Shown here in pieces: positions 25,586 to 34,447 of a stretch of DNA of 64,000 bases. The notes under the pieces were generated by a model, which made no database searches, was not told where the DNA came from, and was given only the letters and a program-made list of their open reading frames with translations. This DNA is from Roseibium hamelinense (GTDB lineage: Bacteria; Pseudomonadota; Alphaproteobacteria; Rhizobiales; Stappiaceae): contig NZ_VLLF01000010.1 in NCBI RefSeq assembly GCF_007830545.1, positions 1 through 64,000 on the forward strand, in the 5' to 3' direction. The position numbers were made by a program, and so were the translations under genes. Position 1 is the stretch's first letter, and every line of letters begins with the position of its first letter.

Positions 25586-26317
25586 TTGCTCGCCATTTTG
25601 AAGACACTCTGCACGGTCGTTGGCTTTGCCTTTCTGGCGGCCTGCTCAGCCTATGATTTCCCCGATCCAACACCAGAGGACTATGCGATTCACGGGATCG
25701 ATGTTTCCCGCTGGCAGGGTGACATTGACTGGAACAGGGTCAAACGGGCCGGAACCGAGTTTGCCTGGATCAAGGCAACCGAGGGCGGCGATCACTCTGA
25801 CCCCCGGTTTTATGACAATTGGTTCGGTGCGAAGGAAGCCGGCGTGCGGCGCGGCGCCTATCATTTTTACTATTTCTGCCGCCCGGTTGAAGAGCAGGTC
25901 TCTTGGGTTAAACAGATCGTGCCGGTCGATCCGGAAGCGCTTCCGCTTGTGCTGGATATGGAATGGAACGCACATTCAAAAACCTGCACTGAGCGCCCGC
26001 CACGCGAGAAGATCCTGCGGGAAATGAACCATTTCCTTGATGAAATCGAAAAACACTACGGCAAACGTCCGGTCATCTATTCCTCCGTTGACTTCCACCG
26101 CGATCGGCTGGTTGGTGCCTTGAAAGGCGAGCATTTCTGGCTGCGGTCGGTCGCCGCCTTCCCGAATAATATCTACGAGCAGCGCAATGACTGGGTGTTT
26201 TGGCAATACACCGCCGAAGGCCGGGTCGACGGGGTGAACGGTGATGTTGACCGCAATGCCTTTTTTGGGACGCGTTCCCAGTTTAGAAAATGGCTCCAGG
26301 GAGACTTGGATATATAG
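25586..26317 (+). CDS. GH25-family lysozyme-like lipoprotein
   Basis: A 243-residue muramidase-fold protein. The signal ends in the lipobox FLAAC with Cys20, so it is probably anchored to a membrane facing the periplasm. GH25 features: HGIDVSRWQGDIDWNRVK, the floor strand FAWIKATEGGDHSD, LVLDMEWN with the acidic catalytic pair, and WQYTAEGRVDGVNGDVDRN. The TTG start follows GAGGT with about five bases. It should cut glycan strands between MurNAc and GlcNAc. GH25 in Gram-negative bacteria may be a cell-wall remodelling enzyme or come from phage; no phage genes are near. An SH3 protein gene follows. Confidence 0.92.
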   Translation: MLAILKTLCTVVGFAFLAACSAYDFPDPTPEDYAIHGIDVSRWQGDIDWNRVKRAGTEFAWIKATEGGDHSDPRFYDNWFGAKEAGVRRGAYHFYYFCRPVEEQVSWVKQIVPVDPEALPLVLDMEWNAHSKTCTERPPREKILREMNHFLDEIEKHYGKRPVIYSSVDFHRDRLVGALKGEHFWLRSVAAFPNNIYEQRNDWVFWQYTAEGRVDGVNGDVDRNAFFGTRSQFRKWLQGDLDI

Positions 26318-26371
26318 GTTAGGATCACGATACGGTGAACGGGCTGACGCAGACACGGAAGGAATTCGCAT

Positions 26372-26815
26372 ATGACGAGGTGCAAATCACTTTTGGCAGC
26401 AGCTCTCTTCCTGCTGGTATCCCCTGCGGCGTTCGCCCAGTCCGGCGGCCCTTTTGAAGCCATCTCCATAGGCAACGTGAATTTCCGTGCTGGCCCCGGA
26501 ACCAACTATCCGGTGATCACGACAGTTCCACGCGGGCAACCGGTTTTCGTATTCCGCTGCACGAGCGACTACCGCTGGTGCGATTCTGCTTATGCTGGGG
26601 CGCGTGGCTGGGTATCCGCCCAGTATATTGGCTCAGCTCTTCCCGGCCCTTATTACGGACAACCCTATTCGCGCATTGCCGGAAATCTCGGCGTGCCGCG
26701 GCTTGCGCCGAATTACCCGGTTTTCCGGGCTCCGCCGCCGGTGGTGTATCAACAGCCCCCACCCGTCTACCGCCGCTATCCACCGCGCGCCTACCGGCCT
26801 GCATTCCCGTATTAA
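26372..26815 (+). CDS. Exported SH3-domain protein
   Basis: A 147-residue protein with a Sec signal (ending AAFAQ near residue 23), one bacterial SH3 domain (residues about 30-90: NVNFRAGPGTNYPVITTVPRG and WCDSAYAGARGWVSAQYI), and a Pro/Tyr-rich tail. Bacterial SH3 domains bind peptidoglycan stems or partner proteins. ATG at 26372 has AAGGA nearby. It sits 54 bases after the GH25 gene on the same strand, so the two may work together on the cell wall. Two Cys residues flank YRW and may form a disulfide. Confidence 0.88.
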   Translation: MTRCKSLLAAALFLLVSPAAFAQSGGPFEAISIGNVNFRAGPGTNYPVITTVPRGQPVFVFRCTSDYRWCDSAYAGARGWVSAQYIGSALPGPYYGQPYSRIAGNLGVPRLAPNYPVFRAPPPVVYQQPPPVYRRYPPRAYRPAFPY

Positions 26816-26821
26816 GCCCGG

Positions 26822-27292
26822 CTATCGAATCGTGATTTGATGGGCAAAGTTGTCACCGTTGCTGACCGTGACCTGCTCAAACCCCATAAGCTTGCAAAAA
26901 TCCAGGAAGTTTAGCTCGTAAGGCTGTGCTGACTGGGCAAATAACGGGGTAGCACGCGCCATGCTGGTCAACGATGCGAGAAGCGCCCGCATGCGAAACA
27001 GATTGTCGTAACGTTCCGGCCCCGTGGCTACGATGATGATCTTCTCCAGCTCCGCTCCCTTGGCAAACAGATGATAGCCAGGCGCGTGGCTTTGTTTCAG
27101 CTGCTGCGCTGCAAGGCCAACTACAAAAGCCGCTCGGGAGCTTTCGGTTGCATCATTGGCCATCGGCACCTCGGAAATATAGACCTCGCGCGTTTCCGGC
27201 TGAGGATAATAATACCCCGCATGCAAATCATTCGCCTGTGCCGGCATCGCCGCCAGCAGCATCCATGCGCCAAGAATAACAATGCCTCTCAC
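26822..27292 (-). CDS. Exported protein of unknown function
   Basis: A 156-residue protein not recognised. It has a short signal peptide (cleavage probably after PAQA near residue 20), then a mixed alpha/beta region with DLHAGYYYPQPETREVYISE, a helical middle (AAFVVGLAAQQLKQS), and a C-terminal block containing LDFCKLMGFEQVTVSNGD. The GTG start at 27292 is backed by GGGGGAG six bases upstream, one of the best ribosome sites in the window. Convergent with the SH3 gene, six bases apart. Confidence 0.7.
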   Translation of the reverse strand: MRGIVILGAWMLLAAMPAQANDLHAGYYYPQPETREVYISEVPMANDATESSRAAFVVGLAAQQLKQSHAPGYHLFAKGAELEKIIIVATGPERYDNLFRMRALLASLTSMARATPLFAQSAQPYELNFLDFCKLMGFEQVTVSNGDNFAHQITIR

Positions 27293-27378
27293 GTGTCGCT
27301 CCCCCGTTTACGTAGGGAACAGAGTGTTCAATTGTGCCCCAGCAGGCAACCCATGCCACGCATTTCGCGAACACCAAG

Positions 27379-28125
27379 TCACACCCAAATGGCGATCCGG
27401 AGACCTTTGCTATCCCGCTTGAATTCGGCGGGGAAAGGCTCGGCCAGGCCGTCCCGCAGCCTTTGTGCGATCAGGCTGTTGGCCGCCGCATCCAGAAAGT
27501 CATCACGTCCCACGCCCGTCGGCCGTTTTTGATCGAGAAACACTCGCGAAAAGCCATGCGCCAGAAGAAGATCCCGCCGTTGATCGAGCCCCTCCAGATT
27601 TGCCCTGCTCTTGACCTTTTTCGGCAAGCTCATCTCGCAGCCGCCGTTCAGCCGCCAAAAGGCAAGTTCTGGGTGCACCTCATAAACGCGCTGTTCCAAA
27701 GCAGGCGACATCAGTTCATCGATCTCGCGGATCTTGGGAAACAGGTAAAATGCTTGCTTTGAGACTTTTCTCGGCGGATCCGAGGTTTCCTGAGCAACTT
27801 TGCAAGCCTGCGGATAATCCGTGCAATAGACCGCCATACGCGAGGGAACGGAGAATACGGAGGATTGACGCATGCCCAAGTGTTTGCGCACTGACTGCTC
27901 GGGCCCGCGCCCACCGGCACCAACCATGTCCGGAAGCCCTATCGGCATGTCGACGGCAATGGTGCTCAAGCGCGGCACTGCGTTCACAAGGTCGTCGAAT
28001 TTATCGAACACTTGCAACTTCGCACTTTGCGGGTCGCCAGACTTCATCAGGACCGCCGCCCAACCGGACTTGCAGCCATCGACACCTGCGAGCCAGATCC
28101 CGCTTTCCCCAGCGACGCCACTCAA
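27379..28125 (-). CDS. DUF429-domain protein
   Basis: A 248-residue protein matching the DUF429 pattern: WLAGVDGCKSGWAAV at residues about 11-25, IAVDMPIGLPD, and a C-terminal GRDDFLDAAANSLIAQR. The fold is expected to be RNase H-like with Asp residues in those three blocks, suggesting a nucleotide-hydrolase or nuclease-type site, but the reaction is unknown. It overlaps pdxY by four bases (ATGA) and completes the ispG-pdxY-DUF429 run on the minus strand. Confidence 0.85.
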   Translation of the reverse strand: MSGVAGESGIWLAGVDGCKSGWAAVLMKSGDPQSAKLQVFDKFDDLVNAVPRLSTIAVDMPIGLPDMVGAGGRGPEQSVRKHLGMRQSSVFSVPSRMAVYCTDYPQACKVAQETSDPPRKVSKQAFYLFPKIREIDELMSPALEQRVYEVHPELAFWRLNGGCEMSLPKKVKSRANLEGLDQRRDLLLAHGFSRVFLDQKRPTGVGRDDFLDAAANSLIAQRLRDGLAEPFPAEFKRDSKGLRIAIWV

Positions 28126-29021
28126 GCCCGGGCTGCTTCCAAAACCCGGCGGTTGGACACAAGCGCCATTGGACGGACAAGCGATTGCTGTTCTTGTGCC
28201 AAAAGCAGTTCGTCCGCTTCCCGTTTTACGCTTCGCGCAACGATCTCGAAGGTTGCAGCCGCCGCGCGTGTCAACGCCACGTCTTCCGCTGCGCCGTCCA
28301 AATAGGCAGACAAGAACAGGCCCGCAATCAAATCCCCGGTCCCGTGGGGAGGATCCTGGATCGCGGCATGTTCAGTGCAATAGGCGGCACCTGGCGCAAC
28401 CAGAAGATTGGAGATCGCATTTCGGCGTAAAGCGGGCGCAGAGGTTACAAGCACCCGTTCGTTGCCGAGATAACGTGCTGCCTGAAGCGCTTCGGTCTCG
28501 GTCCCTATTTCAGCACTTGTGAGCCAGCCAAGCTCAAAACTGTTTGGGGTTACGATGTCTGCGGCTGGAACAAGCGTGTCTCTGATTGCTTCTGCCCGTG
28601 CCTCTGGAACATAAAGCCCGCCGCCGGATGCGCTTTGATGATCACCCATGACCGGATCACACAAGTAAAGCGCCTTCGGATTGACGGATTTTACCGCAGC
28701 AACCAGCCGGGAAATGACATCCGCTTGCCCGCTGTCTCCAAGATAACCTGATATGACAGCATCGACATCGCCAAGTCTATCCGATGCAATCAAATCATCG
28801 ACCAGAGCCCCAAAATCGTCATTCGGCGGCACAATGCGGTGTCCCGGACCATGCCCCGGATGCCAAGGCAGAAGAATGGTTGGCAAGAACCAGACGGTGT
28901 GGCCCAGCCGCTCAAGCGCAAACACGAGCCCGCGGCCGCTGATCGCGCCGCGCACAACTTGGGAGGTGACGACCAGGATCGTTTTTTTCCCCGAACCTGG
29001 ATCTTGAAGGCCATGCGACAT
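28122..29021 (-). CDS. pdxY: Pyridoxal kinase
   Basis: A 299-residue ribokinase-fold enzyme that phosphorylates pyridoxal to PLP in the vitamin B6 salvage route. Markers are VTSQVVRGAISGRG near the start, YLCDPVMGDH, DIVTPNSFELGWLT, and HGTGDLIAGLF with the catalytic Asp. It is slightly longer than the E. coli enzyme. It begins 15 bases after ispG and overlaps the DUF429 gene, so transcription from an ispG promoter is likely. Confidence 0.93.
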   Translation of the reverse strand: MSHGLQDPGSGKKTILVVTSQVVRGAISGRGLVFALERLGHTVWFLPTILLPWHPGHGPGHRIVPPNDDFGALVDDLIASDRLGDVDAVISGYLGDSGQADVISRLVAAVKSVNPKALYLCDPVMGDHQSASGGGLYVPEARAEAIRDTLVPAADIVTPNSFELGWLTSAEIGTETEALQAARYLGNERVLVTSAPALRRNAISNLLVAPGAAYCTEHAAIQDPPHGTGDLIAGLFLSAYLDGAAEDVALTRAAAATFEIVARSVKREADELLLAQEQQSLVRPMALVSNRRVLEAARA

Positions 29022-29036
29022 GAGAGAGGCTGCCTG

Positions 29037-30299
29037 TTATGCGGCGTCTGTGGTGGAAGAAGAACTGCCCTGGCCATAGCGTCGCTCAATATAGTCGAGC
29101 ACCATTTGTTTGAACTCGTCTGCAATGCTCTCGCCGCGCAAGGTGGCCACCTTTTCGCCGTCGACAAAAACGGGTGCTGAGGGTGTTTCACCGGTGCCGG
29201 GCAGCGAGATGCCTATATCTGCATGCTTCGATTCACCCGGTCCGTTCACAATGCAGCCCATCACTGCAACGTTGAGGTTTTCGACACCCGGATACTGCTC
29301 CCGCCACTTCGGCATGGAGTCCCGAATGTGACCCTGAATGTCGCCGGCCAACTCCTGAAACACGGTGGATGTTGTGCGCCCACATCCCGGACAGGCGGCA
29401 ACGATCGGCACAAAGGCGCGAAAACCCATCACCTGCAGAAGTTCCTGTGCTACCTGCACTTCGCGCGTCCGGTCGCCGCCAGGCTCTGGGGTCAGCGAAA
29501 CCCGGATAGTGTCTCCAATGCCCTGCTGCAACAAGATACCCATCGACGCGGCGGAGGAGACAATACCCTTGGTGCCCATTCCGGCCTCTGTCAGCCCAAG
29601 GTGCAGGGCATAGTCGCATCGGCTCGCCAGATCGGCATAGACTGCAATCAGATCCTGAACCTGGCTTACCTTCGCCGACAGGATGATCTTGTCGCGCCCC
29701 ATGCCCAGCGCTTCAGCCCTTTCAGCCGATAGCAAGCCAGATTGAATGATCGCCTCGCGCATGACCGCAGACGCCGATACAGGGTTTTCGCTGGCGGCGT
29801 TGTCATCCATCAATTTGGTCAGCAGCTCCTGATCCAAAGACCCCCAATTTACGCCGATCCGAACGGGTTTGTCGTGTTTGAGCGCAATATCGATGATCTG
29901 TGAGAACTGCGTATCCCGCTTCGCCTTGAACCCGACATTGCCCGGATTGATCCGGTATTTTTCAAGAGCGGACGCACAATCGGGATAGTCGGCAAGCAGT
30001 TTATGGCCGATGTAATGAAAGTCACCGACAAGCGGCACATCGATACCAATCCGATCGAGTCGTTCGCGGATCCGCGGCACCTGCGCGGCTGCCTCAGGCC
30101 GGTCGACCGTGATCCTCACGATTTCCGACCCCGCGCGGGCCAGCGCGGCGACCTGAGCCACTGTGGCATCTGCATCCGCCGTATCGGTGTTCGTCATAGA
30201 TTGAACCACAATCGGCGCATCGCCGCCCACGGTCACATTGCCAACCCGGACTGGCACCGATTGGCGGCGCTGTTTCGGCTTTGCAAAATCGTCGATCAT
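29037..30299 (-). CDS. ispG: 4-hydroxy-3-methylbut-2-enyl diphosphate synthase (GcpE)
   Basis: A 420-residue [4Fe-4S] enzyme of the MEP isoprenoid pathway that reductively converts MEcPP to HMBPP. An N-terminal TIM barrel begins with [20 protein letters not shown]; the C-terminal cluster domain has [16 protein letters not shown] and [13 protein letters not shown], giving the three cluster Cys plus the ligating Glu region. ATG at 30299. Its leader contains the spaced inverted repeat CACTAATC/GATTAGTG at 30305-30354. First gene of the ispG-pdxY-DUF429 run. Confidence 0.97.
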   Translation of the reverse strand: MIDDFAKPKQRRQSVPVRVGNVTVGGDAPIVVQSMTNTDTADADATVAQVAALARAGSEIVRITVDRPEAAAQVPRIRERLDRIGIDVPLVGDFHYIGHKLLADYPDCASALEKYRINPGNVGFKAKRDTQFSQIIDIALKHDKPVRIGVNWGSLDQELLTKLMDDNAASENPVSASAVMREAIIQSGLLSAERAEALGMGRDKIILSAKVSQVQDLIAVYADLASRCDYALHLGLTEAGMGTKGIVSSAASMGILLQQGIGDTIRVSLTPEPGGDRTREVQVAQELLQVMGFRAFVPIVAACPGCGRTTSTVFQELAGDIQGHIRDSMPKWREQYPGVENLNVAVMGCIVNGPGESKHADIGISLPGTGETPSAPVFVDGEKVATLRGESIADEFKQMVLDYIERRYGQGSSSSTTDAA

Positions 30300-30489
30300 C
30301 TGCTCACTAATCCGAAGTTATTGCCGGTGAGATCGTTCCCCCGCTTGATTAGTGTGCCACAGTCAAAAGGGCAATGGCGAGCGCAGCTTTCATCAAGGTG
30401 AAATACGCATTTGGTTGCAATTCCAACGAGCGGAGTTATGAGTGCGCGCAACCAAGATACATATTTATTTTACGGATTTGGACAGCATA

Positions 30490-31248
30490 ATGCTCAAAAG
30501 ACTGATGTCGGACGCCTTTCATCTCGTGTTCTGGAACCTCGAAACCGTGTTTAAGGTGACCGGTGCCTGGTTCGTCATCCAATTCGTGCTGACCCTGGGC
30601 ATTCAAGTACTTGCCGGGCAAACCGAGCCGGGCGCCGCACCCAGCGCAGCAACGACACTGGGCGCGTTCCTCGTCATGGTGGTCAGCCTTGTCGCCTCCT
30701 CGTCAATTGCCGTTGCCTGGCACCGTTTCGCTCTTTTGGGCGACCGGCCAGGGATGATCCACCTTCATTTCGGCAAGACCGAGGGCATGTTCCTTTTGAA
30801 GTCATTGATGCTTGGCGCATGTGCTGGCCTTGCCTTTTTCTTGGTTTTTTTGGTCGGCGGACTGACCGGTGGCGCCGTTGCGGCAGGCGTGATTGGCCTG
30901 ATCGTGGCGTATTTTGCAATTCCCACCTTCATTCGTTTCTCGCTGATCCTACCGGCAACGGCGGTTGAGCGCCCGATTGGCCTCAGGCAGGCCTATGGGA
31001 TCAGTGAGGGCCTGGGTTGGCGGCTGTTTTTCGCAAGTTTCGCCCTGTCCCTGCCATTTGGAGTGTTGATGCTGCTGTTGCAATTCCTCGTCCAGCAATT
31101 GTCATCAAGCCTTCCGGTCATTTTCATTCAACTCAAGATCGTTGTTCTGAGCGTTCTGGTCCAAATTCTTCTAACCGTTCTCAGCATTTCCGTGCTGACC
31201 GCCGGTTACAGAATCGCGATGGAACGCCAGCAACCGGCGAGCGGTTAA
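30490..31248 (+). CDS. Multi-pass membrane protein, paralogue A
   Basis: A 252-residue inner-membrane protein with about six hydrophobic segments. A family motif lies near residues 155-185: RFSLILPATAVERPIGLRQA, then SEGLGW. It resembles the membrane part of glycerophosphodiester phosphodiesterase-type proteins, a broad group without a firm function. ATG at 30490 aligns with the start of the next paralogue. The frame is also open from GTG 30442, which has GGAG six bases upstream and would add 16 residues, so the start is not settled. Confidence 0.7.
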   Translation: MLKRLMSDAFHLVFWNLETVFKVTGAWFVIQFVLTLGIQVLAGQTEPGAAPSAATTLGAFLVMVVSLVASSSIAVAWHRFALLGDRPGMIHLHFGKTEGMFLLKSLMLGACAGLAFFLVFLVGGLTGGAVAAGVIGLIVAYFAIPTFIRFSLILPATAVERPIGLRQAYGISEGLGWRLFFASFALSLPFGVLMLLLQFLVQQLSSSLPVIFIQLKIVVLSVLVQILLTVLSISVLTAGYRIAMERQQPASG

Positions 31249-31322
31249 CTTGTCCCGGTGAAAGGCTTATATGTGCAGCGAATGAGTATGCGCTGACGCG
31301 GGAACATCCGGGAGACGAACAG

Positions 31323-32213
31323 ATGTTTTTTACGGTGCTTGAAAGGTCTGTTTCCTTGGCCCAGCACAACATCGGCACGCTGTTCCGGACCGGATGGGCC
31401 TACATTCTTTTGTTGGTAGCCCTGAATTTCGCCATCGGGTCGGCCCTCGCGCCAAATGCAGGCTTTTCAACCGTCTCATACATGACCGAACCCGTGACCG
31501 CCCCTGACCAGGGAGCACTGCGTCTGCTGGCTTTGCTGGCAAACGTCCTGATCGGTTTTTCGATCGCAATCGCTTATGTGCGTAAACTCTTGATTGGTGC
31601 TCAGGATTTTCCTGTCACAATCAGCAGCAGAACGTTCAAGGTCATCATCAACCAAATTGTTTTGTCGCTGATCGGCATTGCCGCCCTCATTCCCTTGGTC
31701 ATTGTCTCGCTTTTGATTGCTGCGGTTACCGGCGGGTTGGGCGTGATCATTCTGTTTGCCGCCCCATTCGTATCCTTGATGGTTGTACAGCGGTTTTCCG
31801 TCGTTCTGCCTGCGGCTGCCGTCGATGATCCGCTCACCTTAAAAGAGAGCTGGCGCGCAACCTCGGGCCTCGGGTGGGCCATGGCCTTTTCCGCACTGAT
31901 CATGAGCTTGCTTGCTCTTTGCCTTGTCGGCATTTGGGCGCTTGTACTCACCGCGTTTGGCGGACTCCTGCCGGCAGATCCGATCCTGCAGCAAATCAGG
32001 TCAGCGGCATTTCCCATGGGCACGATGTTGATAAGTGTCTGGGTCTTCGCGAGCCTTCACGCGACCTTTTATGGGCTAATCCGGGAGCGGTTTGCAGAAA
32101 AAGTTGGCCTTCGCCAGCGGGACATGGAAGCTGCCGCGCAATCTCGTGATCTGGCCCGCGAGAAAGCAGCGCGCGTACTCTCGAGAGTCAACAAAATGGG
32201 AAAGGACCGCTAG
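31323..32213 (+). CDS. Multi-pass membrane protein, paralogue B
   Basis: A 296-residue inner-membrane protein related to the gene before it. It shares the layout and the motif RFSVVLPAAAVDDPLTLKES with SGLGW, at the same relative position. It has a longer C-terminal cytoplasmic tail rich in Arg, Ala and Glu (RQRDMEAAAQSRDLAREKAA) that may be helical. ATG at 31323 has GGGAG about nine bases upstream; the open frame extends 300 bases further but overlaps paralogue A. A tandem duplication with divergence is the simplest history. Function unknown. Confidence 0.75.
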   Translation: MFFTVLERSVSLAQHNIGTLFRTGWAYILLLVALNFAIGSALAPNAGFSTVSYMTEPVTAPDQGALRLLALLANVLIGFSIAIAYVRKLLIGAQDFPVTISSRTFKVIINQIVLSLIGIAALIPLVIVSLLIAAVTGGLGVIILFAAPFVSLMVVQRFSVVLPAAAVDDPLTLKESWRATSGLGWAMAFSALIMSLLALCLVGIWALVLTAFGGLLPADPILQQIRSAAFPMGTMLISVWVFASLHATFYGLIRERFAEKVGLRQRDMEAAAQSRDLAREKAARVLSRVNKMGKDR

Positions 32214-32336
32214 AGGCCGCCGCGCGACCAAAAATCAGTCACGGGCAAGACACATGATCCCGATAAGCGAACAGTATATTGCACCGCGGCACAACTTCAT
32301 GAAATGGTGCCGGTCTGACTAAAGGGAGTTTCGGGA

Positions 32337-33119
32337 ATGCTGTCGAACAAAACCGCCGTTGTTACAGGATCCACATCCGGCATAGGTCTTGCGATTGCTC
32401 GCGGGCTGGCCAAAGAAGGCGCGAATATCGTGATCAACGGCCTGGGGGATGCCGGCGAGATCGAGGCGGAGCGCGCGGGCATCGAAAAAGACTTCGGCGT
32501 CAAATGTGTTTACTCGCCGGCAAACATGATGAAACCGGATGAAATCGCCGGCATGATCGACTTGGCACAAACTGAATTCGGCGCCGTTGATATCCTCGTA
32601 AACAATGCTGGTATTCAACACGTCGCACCTGTCGATGAGTTCCCGCTCGACAAATGGGACGCCATCATCGCCATCAACATGTCATCCGCCTTTCACGCAA
32701 CGCGTGCCGCGCTTCCGGGCATGAAAAAAAAGGGCTGGGGCCGCGTAATCAATACAGCGTCGGCACACGCGCTCGTCGCCTCTCCCTATAAGTCTGCATA
32801 TGTAACCGCAAAACACGGTATCGCCGGCTTCACAAAGACCGCAGCCCTCGAGGTTGCCCAGCAAGGCATCACCGTCAATGCCGTTTGCCCGGGCTACGTC
32901 TGGACGCCATTGGTTGAAAAGCAGATCCCGGACACGGCCAAGGCACGTGGAATTACCGAGGAACAGGTCAAAACGGACGTGATGCTGGCGGGTCAACCGA
33001 CAAAGGAATTCGTTACTGTCGACCAAGTCGCAGGTTTCGTCGTGTTCCTGTGCTCGGATGCCGCGGCTTCCATCACGGGCTCGATCCTGCCAATCGACGG
33101 TGGCTGGACCGCACAATAA
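32337..33119 (+). CDS. bdhA: 3-hydroxybutyrate dehydrogenase
   Basis: A 260-residue short-chain dehydrogenase that oxidises D-3-hydroxybutyrate to acetoacetate with NAD. The cofactor motif TGSTSGIG is at residues 10-17, NNAGIQHVAPV follows, and the catalytic set lies in SAHALVASPYKSAYVTAKHG. The HVAPV, GYVWTPLVEKQI and PTKEFVTV blocks are typical of BdhA rather than general SDRs. ATG at 32337 has GGGAG upstream. A patatin-like gene begins six bases after the stop, so the pair probably serves polyhydroxybutyrate or 3-hydroxybutyrate use. Confidence 0.94.
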   Translation: MLSNKTAVVTGSTSGIGLAIARGLAKEGANIVINGLGDAGEIEAERAGIEKDFGVKCVYSPANMMKPDEIAGMIDLAQTEFGAVDILVNNAGIQHVAPVDEFPLDKWDAIIAINMSSAFHATRAALPGMKKKGWGRVINTASAHALVASPYKSAYVTAKHGIAGFTKTAALEVAQQGITVNAVCPGYVWTPLVEKQIPDTAKARGITEEQVKTDVMLAGQPTKEFVTVDQVAGFVVFLCSDAAASITGSILPIDGGWTAQ

Positions 33120-33125
33120 ACTTTC

Positions 33126-34163
33126 ATGTCAATCGGAGATGCGTTTGTGGCCACTCAGCCGAAACGGATAAACCTTGCCCTCCAGGGTGGCGGCGCTCAC
33201 GGCGCTTTCACCTGGGGCGTTTTGGACTGGCTGCTCGAGGACGAACGGTTCGAGATTGACGGTGTTACCGGCACCAGCGCGGGCGCAATGAATGCCATCG
33301 TGTTGGCGAGCGGCCACGAGAAAGGGGGCAACGCAGGCGCGCGCGAGGCACTTGATACGTTCTGGCGGGAGATCAGCCGGCAGGCGTTTTTCAGCCCGAT
33401 CAAGCGCTCTCCCGTCGACATTGCATTGGGCGAGTGGAGCCTCGATTATTCGCCGAGCTATTTGGCCTTCGATCTCATATCCCGCTTCTCTTCGCCTTAT
33501 GAATTCAATCCGCTTAACATAAATCCATTGCGGGATGTGGTGGACAGCGTCGTTGATTTCGACGCTGTGCACGAATGTAGCGGTTTGAAGATCTTCGTAG
33601 CCGCGACCAATGTCTACACCGGAAAAATCCGAGTTTTTAGCGAAAAAGACGTCACTTTGGATGCGGTTATGGCCTCGGCTTGCCTGCCCCACCTTTTCCA
33701 GGCCGTTGAGATCGACGGTGAGCCCTATTGGGATGGCGGATATATGGGAAACCCGCCGCTTTACCCCTTGTTCTACGAGACGAACACACCCGATGTCATT
33801 CTCGTTCAGATCAATCCGATGGAACGGCGAGAAACCCCGCGAACGGCCCGGGAAATCCTGAACCGCCTCAATGAGATTACGTTCAACTCCACCCTAACCC
33901 GTGAGCTGCGCGCTGTGGATTTTGTTGGCCGATTGATCGAAGAGGGCAAGCTCTCACGCCAGGACTATATGAAAGTACACTTTCACCGCATCGATGGCGA
34001 AGAGCTCAAACCGCTTCAGGCGTCTTCGAAGGTAAATGCGGAATGGGAGTTCCTGTCGGAACTGAAAGCCATTGGACGGCGGGCTGCTGAGCGCTGGGTC
34101 GCCGAAAATTTTGAGGCTATTGGAGAGAAATCAACGGTCGATTTACGCACCGAATTTGCGTGA
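33126..34163 (+). CDS. Patatin-like phospholipase/acyl hydrolase
   Basis: A protein of up to 345 residues with the patatin Ser-Asp dyad: oxyanion loop QGGGAHG, nucleophile GTSAG, and DGG in YWDGGYMGNPP. It should hydrolyse lipid acyl esters; beside bdhA, a role in polyhydroxybutyrate granule turnover is attractive but unproven. ATG at 33126 has no ribosome site, whereas an in-frame GTG at 33147 lies eight bases after GGAG (33135-33138) and gives the usual short N-terminus before KRINLALQGGG; the latter may be the real start. A 450-base gap follows. Confidence 0.92.
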   Translation: MSIGDAFVATQPKRINLALQGGGAHGAFTWGVLDWLLEDERFEIDGVTGTSAGAMNAIVLASGHEKGGNAGAREALDTFWREISRQAFFSPIKRSPVDIALGEWSLDYSPSYLAFDLISRFSSPYEFNPLNINPLRDVVDSVVDFDAVHECSGLKIFVAATNVYTGKIRVFSEKDVTLDAVMASACLPHLFQAVEIDGEPYWDGGYMGNPPLYPLFYETNTPDVILVQINPMERRETPRTAREILNRLNEITFNSTLTRELRAVDFVGRLIEEGKLSRQDYMKVHFHRIDGEELKPLQASSKVNAEWEFLSELKAIGRRAAERWVAENFEAIGEKSTVDLRTEFA

Positions 34164-34343
34164 CAGCATGCAATGAGCGACGCGCATCAAAACGGCAAGA
34201 GGTAAATACATTTTCACACGATTTGCCAGAGCGCCTTGCAAAATGCAATGCATCCATGGTGAATAAAATTTAAACAAAATCAACATTTTGACGATTGCCA
34301 CGCTCTGACCGCTAGGGGTTGAAAATTTTCGCTGCCAACCATT

Positions 34344-34359
34344 TGGCAAGGCTTTTGCG
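34344..34359 (+). promoter_or_regulatory. Sigma-54 (RpoN)-like promoter
   Basis: The sequence TGGCAAG-GCTT-TTGCG matches the consensus TGGCACG-N4-TTGC, with GG (34345-34346) and GC (34357-34358) exactly ten bases apart as required. Transcription would begin near 34370. An upstream AT-rich block could favour DNA bending by IHF. No activator gene is adjacent. Confidence 0.55.
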
Positions 34360-34411
34360 ATGTAATTGGCACGCTGATCGTCAGGTTGTGCGTCGTCAGC
34401 GACTTCAGAAG

Positions 34412-34447
34412 AAAGGGGCAGGCACCTGCGACCCCGCCTGCCCCTTT
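34412..34447 (+). ncRNA. 12-bp GC-rich hairpin, possible small-RNA 3' end or leader structure
   Basis: Arms AAAGGGGCAGGC (34412-34423) and GCCTGCCCCTTT (34436-34447) pair perfectly across a 12-base loop ACCTGCGACCCC. The right arm ends in TTT but no long T run follows, so termination would be weak. Together with the promoter-like site 54 bases upstream it delimits a candidate RNA of about 80 bases. Confidence 0.4.

Noticed and set aside
25586-26317. GH25 lysozyme as a prophage remnant
   Set aside because: It has a bacterial lipoprotein signal, and no other phage gene, integrase or attachment repeat is nearby.
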